From: Clostridia bacterium
GTDB taxonomy: Bacteria; Bacillota_A; Clostridia; Oscillospirales; Acutalibacteraceae
Direction: 5' to 3'
Assembly: GCA_017503305.1 (NCBI GenBank)
Contig: JAFVTJ010000098.1
Span: forward strand, 1-11,946
Length of the DNA: 11,946 nt
Shown here: positions 6,572 through 11,946 of the stretch, in pieces
How positions within the stretch are numbered: the stretch's first letter is position 1
How the letters are laid out: each line of letters starts with the position of its first letter
Program-made: the position numbers and the translations under genes
Notes under the pieces: generated by a model
What the model was told of the DNA's origin: nothing
Databases searched by the model: none
The model's input: only the letters and a program-made list of their open reading frames with translations

Positions 6572-7672
6572 ATGAAGCTTGATTTTTTAAAGGAATTTGA
6601 ATTTTTTACAGGTGTGCCCGATTCACAGCTAAGACCCTTATGTGACTGGCTTATAAATGAATACGGCATTGGCAAAAAACATAAAATTGCCGCAAACGAA
6701 GGTAACGCTGTGGCATTAGCGGCAGGCTATCATTTAGCGACAGGTAAGGTGCCTGTGGTTTATATGCAAAACAGCGGCGAAGGTAACATAATTAATCCCG
6801 TGGCTTCCCTTATGAACGATAAGGTTTACGGTATTCCCTGTGTATTTATCGTAGGCTGGCGCGGTGAGCCGGGTATTCACGACGAGCCACAGCATATTTA
6901 TCAGGGTGAAGTAACCGTAAAGCTGCTTGAAGATATGGATATTCGCACCTTTATTATTGGTAAAGATACCACCGAAGAAGAAGTAAAAGCACAGCTACAA
7001 GCCTTCAAACCGCTTTTGGAAAAAGGAAAGCAGGTGGCTTTTGTTGTTCGTAAGGGCGCATTGCAGTACGACGGCAAGGTAAAATACCAAAACGATAACC
7101 AAATGTGCCGTGAAGAAATTATAAGACACATTGTTGCGGTAAGCGATACCGACCCTGTTGTATCAACCACGGGTAAGGCTTCACGCGAGCTTTTTGAAAT
7201 CAGGGAAGCTAACAACCAAGGTCACTCGCATGACTTTTTAACCGTAGGCTCAATGGGTCATAGCTCATCTATTGCATTACAAATAGCCGCCGAAAAGCAG
7301 GATAAAAAGATTTGGTGTATCGACGGTGACGGCGCCGTGCTTATGCACATGGGCGCTATGGCGCTTGTAGGTAGCGAAAAGCCTGAAAATTTGGTGCATA
7401 TCGTTATTAACAACGGCGCGCACGAAACTGTGGGCGGTATGCCGACGGTAGCTGCCAACATTGACCTCGTAAAAATCGCCGAAGGCTGTGGTTACCCTTA
7501 CGCTGTAAGCGTTGATAGCTTTGAAGCATTGGATAAAGAGCTGAAAAATGCCAAAGAAAACAGCGGTTTAAGATTTATAGAAGTTAAATGCTCCATAGGT
7601 GCGCGTGACGATTTAGGCCGCCCTACCACAACCGCTAAAGAAAATAAAGAAAACTTTATGAAGGCTTTGTAA
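6572..7672 (+). CDS. ppd: Phosphonopyruvate decarboxylase
   Basis: A thiamine-diphosphate enzyme (366 residues) that decarboxylates phosphonopyruvate to phosphonoacetaldehyde. This irreversible step pulls the unfavourable mutase equilibrium forward. The N-terminal pyrimidine-binding domain has the activating glutamate in ANEGNAVALAAGYHLATG (E43) and the family stretch MQNSGEGN (65-72). The C-terminal pyrophosphate domain has the GDGA motif (252-255) followed about 25 residues later by NNG (280-282), the usual ThDP/Mg2+ signature. Length and motifs fit a complete protein. Its ribosome binding site AAGGTGA (6561-6567) contains the stop codon of reductase copy B, so the two are translationally coupled. 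It is the last gene of the operon; a strong terminator follows. A general sulfopyruvate decarboxylase-like role is the main alternative, but the neighbours make the phosphonate role the best reading. Confidence 0.93.
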   Translation: MKLDFLKEFEFFTGVPDSQLRPLCDWLINEYGIGKKHKIAANEGNAVALAAGYHLATGKVPVVYMQNSGEGNIINPVASLMNDKVYGIPCVFIVGWRGEPGIHDEPQHIYQGEVTVKLLEDMDIRTFIIGKDTTEEEVKAQLQAFKPLLEKGKQVAFVVRKGALQYDGKVKYQNDNQMCREEIIRHIVAVSDTDPVVSTTGKASRELFEIREANNQGHSHDFLTVGSMGHSSSIALQIAAEKQDKKIWCIDGDGAVLMHMGAMALVGSEKPENLVHIVINNGAHETVGGMPTVAANIDLVKIAEGCGYPYAVSVDSFEALDKELKNAKENSGLRFIEVKCSIGARDDLGRPTTTAKENKENFMKAL

Positions 7673-7709
7673 AATGAATATCCCCAAGTCTTTTGCTATG
7701 CAAAATCCA

Positions 7710-7737
7710 GCCCCCTTTAGGCAAGGGGGCATTTTTT
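7710..7737 (+). terminator. Rho-independent terminator of the phosphonate operon
   Basis: GCCCCCTT (7710-7717) pairs perfectly with AAGGGGGC (7723-7730) across a TAGGC loop and is followed by ATTTTTT (7731-7737). The T-run overlaps the feoB stop codon on the opposite strand. The same hairpin could help end feoB transcription, though the minus-strand flank is less T-rich. Confidence 0.88.
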
Positions 7738-9583
7738 AAAATATTTTCATTATAAAATTAAAGACCATACAAACCAATATACTTAAAATAGTCGGCAGTA
7801 GGACGGCAAGCAGAGTCCAGTTAAGGCTGTTTGTTTCTTTTTTTATGGTTAAAATGGTTGTAGCGCAGGGCCAATGTAAAAGGGAAAAGAGTATAACCGA
7901 AATCGCGGTAGTATAGTCCCATCCGTTTGCTATGAATAAATCCTTCATCGTATTAAGGGAAGAAAGCTCGGTTAAACTGCCACTATTCGTATACGCCATA
8001 ATAACTATTGGCATTACAATTTCGTTTGCGGGAAGCCCCAATATAAAGGCGAGTAAAATAACACCATCAAGCCCTAAAAGTTGGGCGAATGGGTCTAGAA
8101 AATTGGCACAGTGGTGCAAAATTGAAATATCGTTTACGTTGATATTTGCCATAATCCAAATAAGCAGTCCCGCGGGGGCGGCCACCGCAAGGGAACGCCC
8201 CAAAACAAAGAGGGTTCTATCGAAAATAGAGCGTAAAATAACTTTTAAAATCCGTGGCTTTCGGTAGGGCGGAAGCTCCAATGTGTAGGAGGACGGCACA
8301 CCCTTTAATAACGTTTTTGAAAGTAATTTTGTTATAGAAAAGGTGGCAATTATTCCTAAAAGTATAACCGCTGTTAAACACAAGGCGGCGAATAGGCTTT
8401 GTGTAAATCCAACCCCGATGCATAAAAACATTGTAATAATAGCAATAATGGTTGGAAATCGGCCGTTGCAGGGAACAAGATTATTTGTGATTATTGCAAG
8501 CAGGCGTTCGCGCTTGGAATCTATAATTCGGCAACCTGTAACCCCCACTGCGTTACAACCAAAGCCCATACACATTGTAAGCGCCTGTTTACCGCAGGCG
8601 TTGCATTTTTTAAAGGGGTAGTCAAGGTTAAAGGCGATTCGCGGCAAGTACCCCGAATCTTCGAGCAGGGTGAAAAGCGGAAAGAAAATTGCCATTGGCG
8701 GCAGCATTACCGAAACCACCCAACCCACTGTGCGAAAAATACCGTAAGTAAGACTATCGTGTATCCACCACGGTGCCTTTAAAAGTTGTAGAAATGCGCT
8801 TAATTTATCTTCTAAAAAGAAAAATAATTGTGATAATAAAGCGGACGGGTAGTTAGCTCCGCTAATTGTAATCCAAAAAATAAGGGCTAAAAACATTAGC
8901 ATAATAGGGTAGCCAAAGGCTTTGCTTGTGAAAACCGAATCTAGCTTAGATTCGAGAGATTTTTGCGGTTTGTTTTCGTAAGAAACCACTTCTTTAGCAA
9001 TTTTTTCAGCCTTGTTTATGGTATCGTAAATGGTGTTATTTTGTATGTTTTTAGGGCGTGTATTTTTGTTATTAAGTATTAAATCATCTAAACTTGAAAG
9101 TATTGCCTTTACGCTTTTCTTTTTGTGGCCTATAGTACCAACTACCTTTACGCCCAGTTCTTGCGAAAGCTTCTCTAAATCGACCTTTATATATCGGCTT
9201 TTGGCTTGGTCTAAAAGGTTTACGCAAACTATAACGTTTTCGCAAATCTCCATTATTTGCAGGCACAAATTTAGGTTTCGTTCCAAACAGGTGGCATCAC
9301 ATACTACGACCACGGCCTTGCTTGCACCCGAACGTAAAAAATCACGGGCGATTTCTTCCTCGGGGGAGTGCGCGAAAAGAGAATAAGTACCGGGGATATC
9401 CACAAAGGTGTATGAAAAATTTTCGCTTTGGCAATGCCCTTTGGCATTACTTACGGTTTTGCCCGCCCAGTTGCCTGTGTGCTGCTTCATACCTGTAAGA
9501 GTGTTGAAAATGGTGCTTTTGCCAACGTTTGGATTGCCTGCAAGGGCCACCGTAACGCTTGGTTTTTGAGTGGCTTTACTCAT
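7736..9583 (-). CDS. feoB: Ferrous iron transporter FeoB, clostridial short form
   Basis: Membrane Fe2+ importer with a cytosolic GTPase. Domain order: G domain with G1 GNPNVGKS (16-23), G3 DIPG (62-65) and G4 NLLD (122-125), a helical linker (about 180-220), then a polytopic membrane core from about 223 to the end with two Gate-type halves. At 615 residues it is shorter than many FeoB proteins (about 650-770). The membrane core has a cysteine-rich stretch, C327, C330, C338, C343 and C351, plus C372 in VPCNGRFP, typical of a clostridial variant as I recall. Its ATG overlaps the feoA stop (ATGA), and GGAAG upstream serves as ribosome binding site. The gene is convergent with the phosphonate operon. 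Iron is the expected substrate; another divalent metal cannot be excluded for this variant. Confidence 0.93.
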   Translation of the reverse strand: MSKATQKPSVTVALAGNPNVGKSTIFNTLTGMKQHTGNWAGKTVSNAKGHCQSENFSYTFVDIPGTYSLFAHSPEEEIARDFLRSGASKAVVVVCDATCLERNLNLCLQIMEICENVIVCVNLLDQAKSRYIKVDLEKLSQELGVKVVGTIGHKKKSVKAILSSLDDLILNNKNTRPKNIQNNTIYDTINKAEKIAKEVVSYENKPQKSLESKLDSVFTSKAFGYPIMLMFLALIFWITISGANYPSALLSQLFFFLEDKLSAFLQLLKAPWWIHDSLTYGIFRTVGWVVSVMLPPMAIFFPLFTLLEDSGYLPRIAFNLDYPFKKCNACGKQALTMCMGFGCNAVGVTGCRIIDSKRERLLAIITNNLVPCNGRFPTIIAIITMFLCIGVGFTQSLFAALCLTAVILLGIIATFSITKLLSKTLLKGVPSSYTLELPPYRKPRILKVILRSIFDRTLFVLGRSLAVAAPAGLLIWIMANINVNDISILHHCANFLDPFAQLLGLDGVILLAFILGLPANEIVMPIVIMAYTNSGSLTELSSLNTMKDLFIANGWDYTTAISVILFSLLHWPCATTILTIKKETNSLNWTLLAVLLPTILSILVCMVFNFIMKIF

Positions 9584-9813
9584 AGCGCCACTTCCTTAAT
9601 AAGTATGTTTTGACAGTCTTCACGCCGCAAAGCAATAACTGCACCTCTTATTAAAAATGCTTTTGGGTCGCCTTGGGGACTCACGTTAACACACTCCACT
9701 ATGGTGTTTTTAGTAAGACCGATATCTAAAAACCGCCTTTGCATATCGTTTGCGGATAAAATTTTATCTATAAGGCATTTTTGCCCCTTTTTTAAATCGA
9801 AAAGATTACGCAT
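9580..9813 (-). CDS. feoA: Ferrous iron transport protein FeoA
   Basis: A small SH3-like cytosolic protein that supports FeoB. The visible family features are an N-terminal LKKGQKCLIDKI segment, a central RRFLDIGLTKNTIVE and a C-terminal RGAVIALRREDCQNILI. I place the start at ATG 9813, giving 77 residues, because AGGAG (9826-9822) is then eight bases upstream. The GTG at 9822 would overlap that site and give 80 residues. The TGA stop shares four bases with the feoB ATG, so feoA and feoB are translationally coupled in one operon. Confidence 0.9.
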   Translation of the reverse strand: MRNLFDLKKGQKCLIDKILSANDMQRRFLDIGLTKNTIVECVNVSPQGDPKAFLIRGAVIALRREDCQNILIKEVAL

Positions 9814-9835
9814 TAGCTTCACTCCTATACACTAC

Positions 9836-9864
9836 ATAATATTCTTTAAAACACAGTTTGTCAT
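9836..9864 (-). promoter_or_regulatory. Promoter of feoA-feoB
   Basis: On the minus strand, ATGACA (9864-9859), a 17-base spacer and TATTAT (9841-9836) resemble a sigma-A promoter. Transcription would start at about 9829, just ahead of the AGGAG. No clear Fur or DtxR-type operator is visible. The -35 overlaps the sigma-E-like -35 of spoIVA on the other strand. Confidence 0.6.
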
Positions 9865-9889
9865 AAAGAAAATAGAAAGCGCATATTCT
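9861..9889 (+). promoter_or_regulatory. Sigma-E-like promoter of spoIVA
   Basis: TCATAAA (9861-9867), a 14-base spacer and CATATTCT (9882-9889) match most positions of the Bacillus sigma-E consensus (KMATATT and CATACAMT). In B. subtilis spoIVA is transcribed in the mother cell under sigma E. Transcription would start at about 9896, 34 bases before the ATG. Confidence 0.6.
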
Positions 9890-9929
9890 TTTACAAAGTG
9901 ACTGCAAACTAAAAACGGAGGAAAGCTTT

Positions 9930-11408
9930 ATGAACAGTAAGAATATATATAGCGACATCGCCGCACGCACGGGTGGGGATATTTATATTGGCGTTGTGGG
10001 ACCTGTGAGAACGGGTAAATCTACCTTTATAAAGCAGTTTATGGATAAATTGGTGCTGCCTAATATGACGGGAGAATATATGCGCGAAAGGGCAAATGAT
10101 GAATTGCCGCAATCATCATCGGGAAGAACGATAATGACAACCGAGCCTAAATTTATACCCGAAAAATCGGCCGAAATTTTAATTGGCGATACGGCTAAAA
10201 TGAACGTAAGGCTTATTGATTGTGTGGGCTATATTGTGCCGAGCGCTTTAGGATATATAGAGGGCAACGAACCGAGAATGGTTATGACACCCTGGTTTTC
10301 GGAGGCAATACCCTTTAATATGGCGGCCGAAATAGGCACTCAAAAGGTTATAAACGAGCATTCTACCATTGGGCTTGTGATAACCACCGACGGCAGTATT
10401 AGTGATATTCCGCGCTACGAATATGCCGAAGCCGAAGAACGTGTTATAAACGAGCTTAAAGCAATAAATAAGCCTTTTATAGTATTGCTTAACTGTATGT
10501 ATCCCGAATCGCAAGAGTCAAGAGAATTGGCTAAAGAATTGAGTGAAAAATACGGGGTTCCCGTGCGACCTATAAACTGCCTTGAGCTTAGTGAAGAGGA
10601 TATCAAAGGTATTTTGGCCGAAATTTTGTTTGAATTTCCTGTGAACGAAATTAAGGTTTGCTACCCCGGTTGGATTAACAATTTAGCACTTAGCCATCCT
10701 TTGAGAAGCGAGCTTGTATCCACCATTAAATCAGCTGCTGAGGGTATAAATCACATTCGCGATATCGAAAGTTTTAACAAGGGCTTTGCGGCTTGCGAAT
10801 GCGTAGAATCGGTTGGTGTTAGTCAAATTGATTTGGGTGGCGGCTCTGCCGAGGTTTGCCTTAATATAAACCAAAGCCTGTTTTATAAAATTTTAACCGA
10901 AGTCACGGGAATTGAAATCAGCGACGAGCAGGAGCTTATGGAAAAACTTAAAAGCTTGGCCTTGGCTGAAAAGGAATATTCGAAGGTTAAGGGTGCGCTT
11001 GAAGAAGTTGAAGCTACGGGATATGGAATAATAATGCCCGATATTACCGATTTAGAGTTAGAAGAACCCGAAATTGTTAAGCAGGGCGGACGTTACGGTG
11101 TAAGGCTTAAGGCGTCGGCACCGTCAATACATCTTATGAAAGCCAACATTTCAACCGAAGTAAGTCCCATTGTCGGCAGTGAAAAGCAGTCGGAGGATTT
11201 GGTTATGTATTTGCTTTCGGGCTTTGAGGAAGACCCTGTGAAAATTTGGGATTCGAATATATTCGGCAAATCCTTGCACGAGCTTGTGAATGAAGGCTTG
11301 CACACTAAACTCGCACGAATGCCTGTTGACGCTAGGATGCGAGTGCAAGAAACGGTAGAGCGTGTTATAAACGAAGGCTGTAACGGACTTGTTTGCATAC
11401 TTTTATAA
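9930..11408 (+). CDS. spoIVA: Stage IV sporulation protein A (spore coat ATPase)
   Basis: A mother-cell protein that hydrolyses ATP to polymerise on the forespore surface and form the coat basement layer; it also recruits SpoVM- and SafA/CotE-linked layers in Bacillus. The N-terminal TRAFAC-type P-loop domain has GPVRTGKST (24-32) with K30, a sensor-like TT at 70-71 and Walker B LIDCVG (95-100) with D97. These numbers agree with my recollection of B. subtilis SpoIVA, which is also 492 residues. The helical middle is followed by the conserved C-terminus ending GLVCILL, needed for membrane localisation. GGAGG (9917-9921) precedes the ATG by eight bases. Divergent from feoAB and likely monocistronic, as a terminator follows. 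The gene marks the host as an endospore former. Confidence 0.97.
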   Translation: MNSKNIYSDIAARTGGDIYIGVVGPVRTGKSTFIKQFMDKLVLPNMTGEYMRERANDELPQSSSGRTIMTTEPKFIPEKSAEILIGDTAKMNVRLIDCVGYIVPSALGYIEGNEPRMVMTPWFSEAIPFNMAAEIGTQKVINEHSTIGLVITTDGSISDIPRYEYAEAEERVINELKAINKPFIVLLNCMYPESQESRELAKELSEKYGVPVRPINCLELSEEDIKGILAEILFEFPVNEIKVCYPGWINNLALSHPLRSELVSTIKSAAEGINHIRDIESFNKGFAACECVESVGVSQIDLGGGSAEVCLNINQSLFYKILTEVTGIEISDEQELMEKLKSLALAEKEYSKVKGALEEVEATGYGIIMPDITDLELEEPEIVKQGGRYGVRLKASAPSIHLMKANISTEVSPIVGSEKQSEDLVMYLLSGFEEDPVKIWDSNIFGKSLHELVNEGLHTKLARMPVDARMRVQETVERVINEGCNGLVCILL

Positions 11409-11438
11409 TTCGTAATTCGTAATGCGTAATTCGGAATT
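11407..11438. repeat. Short tandem repeat, 7-base unit AATTCGT
   Basis: Four head-to-tail copies of AATTCGT, two exact and two with one change (AATGCGT, AATTCGG), plus AATT. The array begins within the TAA stop codon of spoIVA. Confidence 0.8.
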
Positions 11439-11465
11439 ATTTAATAAATCTTTATAGATGAATTG

Positions 11466-11500
11466 AAAGGAACGGTGTGAGCTGTTCCTTTTGATTTTTT
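11466..11500 (+). terminator. Rho-independent terminator of spoIVA
   Basis: AAAGGAAC (11466-11473) pairs with GTTCCTTT (11484-11491). A G-T and a G-C pair extend the stem towards a TGTGAG loop, and TTTTGATTTTTT follows. The position, 58 bases after the spoIVA stop, fits. Confidence 0.8.
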
Positions 11501-11511
11501 GGGGTACTGGT

Positions 11512-11584
11512 GGGCAGTCGGGGACACCTGCCACTACGAACAATCTTTAAGACTACTTGTAGGGACAGGCGTCCCCGACTGTCC
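11512..11584. repeat. Imperfect inverted repeat, MITE-like
   Basis: The 21-base left arm beginning GGGCAGTCGGGGAC (11512-11532) is the reverse complement of the right arm ending GTCCCCGACTGTCC (11564-11584) with three mismatches. CTAC and GTAG inside the arms extend the fold. The element is non-coding and distinct in sequence from the repeat at 3804-3937. Confidence 0.6.
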
Positions 11585-11616
11585 GTTAGTATGATGGTGT
11601 AGCTTACTGTAAACTA

Positions 11617-11644
11617 TTGCATTTTAGAACGAAAGTGTTATAAT
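11617..11644 (+). promoter_or_regulatory. Extended -10 promoter of the last gene
   Basis: TTGCAT (11617-11622), a 16-base spacer and TATAAT (11639-11644), with TG one base upstream of the -10 (11636-11637). Expected start is about 11651, 25 bases before the ATG at 11676. Confidence 0.7.
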
Positions 11645-11675
11645 TAAGTAAATAAAGCCTAAAGGTAGGTAAAAA

Positions 11676-11946
11676 ATGAAATCGACAATATTCAGGAAAG
11701 TTTTGAATGAAGAATATATAGAAGTCAATAAAAGTGTTACTGCAACCATTAGTGCCTTGTGCGAAATATCGGGTCCAGGCAGGGAAACTTTCCTCGAAGA
11801 TACCGTAATCACTTTGCATTGTTCTAAAAAAGGTAAAATCAAGGTTTCGATTTTTAGAAAAAACGTAGCAAAGTATCAAGTTCGTGAGCGGGGCGATAAT
11901 CTATATCCGTTATATTACGTGTACGGTAAGGTTTTAAGCAAAGACA
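11676..11946 (+). CDS. Unrecognised protein, 5' part (3' end outside window)
   Basis: The ATG at 11676 opens a frame with no stop up to the window end, about 90 residues, beginning MKSTIFRKVLNEEYIEVNK. GGTAGG (11664-11669) can serve as ribosome binding site, and a good promoter lies upstream. I do not recognise a family. The visible part is basic, soluble-looking and rich in alternating hydrophobic and polar residues (for example TVITLHCSKKGKIKVSIF), which suggests beta strands. No signal peptide, membrane helix or catalytic motif is visible. The frame is clearly better than the opposite-strand frames over the same bases because of the promoter and ribosome binding site. It is probably a separate transcription unit from spoIVA. 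Confidence 0.6.
   Translation, partial: MKSTIFRKVLNEEYIEVNKSVTATISALCEISGPGRETFLEDTVITLHCSKKGKIKVSIFRKNVAKYQVRERGDNLYPLYYVYGKVLSKD

Noticed and set aside
5464..7672. 2-aminoethylphosphonate as pathway end product
   Set aside because: No aminotransferase is present in the window, while an aldehyde reductase sits inside the operon. This favours 2-hydroxyethylphosphonate, although a transaminase elsewhere cannot be excluded.
7932..9386. Plus-strand open frames opposite feoB
   Set aside because: They are shadows of a full-length, motif-complete feoB and lack their own ribosome binding sites or recognisable products.
9814..9822. GTG start of feoA
   Set aside because: It overlaps the AGGAG ribosome binding site that is well spaced for the ATG at 9813.

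Overview
This window looks like the chromosome of an anaerobic, endospore-forming member of the Bacillota (class Clostridia). It carries spoIVA, a spore-coat gene found in endospore formers. It also has a MutS2 with a Smr domain, a feoA-feoB ferrous-iron uptake pair of clostridial type, and moderate to low GC with strong AGGAGG-type ribosome binding sites. The species cannot be named from the sequence.

Layout. Positions 1-1713 hold the 3' part of mutS2, cut by the window edge. Seventeen bases after its stop comes a first iron-type alcohol dehydrogenase of the phosphonoacetaldehyde reductase type (1731-2834), then a PHP-fold metal-dependent hydrolase (2900-3571). A 580-base gap (3572-4153) holds terminator-like hairpins, a possible IS200/IS605 left-end remnant, a palindromic MITE-like repeat and a near-consensus promoter. 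That promoter drives a tightly coupled operon: a cytidylyltransferase/phosphoenolpyruvate mutase fusion (4154-5461), a second copy of the same reductase (5464-6567) and phosphonopyruvate decarboxylase (6572-7672). The operon ends in a strong terminator at 7710-7737. On the minus strand lie feoB (9583-7736) and feoA (9813-9580). Divergent from them is spoIVA (9930-11408), whose upstream region holds a sigma-E-like promoter overlapping the feo promoter. Repeats follow spoIVA, then a promoter and the start of an unrecognised gene that runs off the end (11676-11946).

The most interesting part is 1731-7672. The three operon enzymes form a complete route from phosphoenolpyruvate to phosphonopyruvate, phosphonoacetaldehyde and 2-hydroxyethylphosphonate (2-HEP). 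The N-terminal domain of the mutase fusion could then make CMP-HEP. This is the same set of activities as the early fosfomycin enzymes Fom1 (cytidylyltransferase-PEP mutase), Fom2 and FomC. No methyltransferase or epoxidase is present, and no 2-aminoethylphosphonate transaminase. The likely outcome (inference) is a CMP-activated phosphonate for decorating a glycan or lipid, with the final transferase outside the window. The reductase gene is present twice: one copy sits behind mutS2 and the other inside the operon. They are about 64% identical with no gaps (hand count). The mutS2, feo and spoIVA genes are ordinary housekeeping or sporulation neighbours with no evident link to the phosphonate genes.
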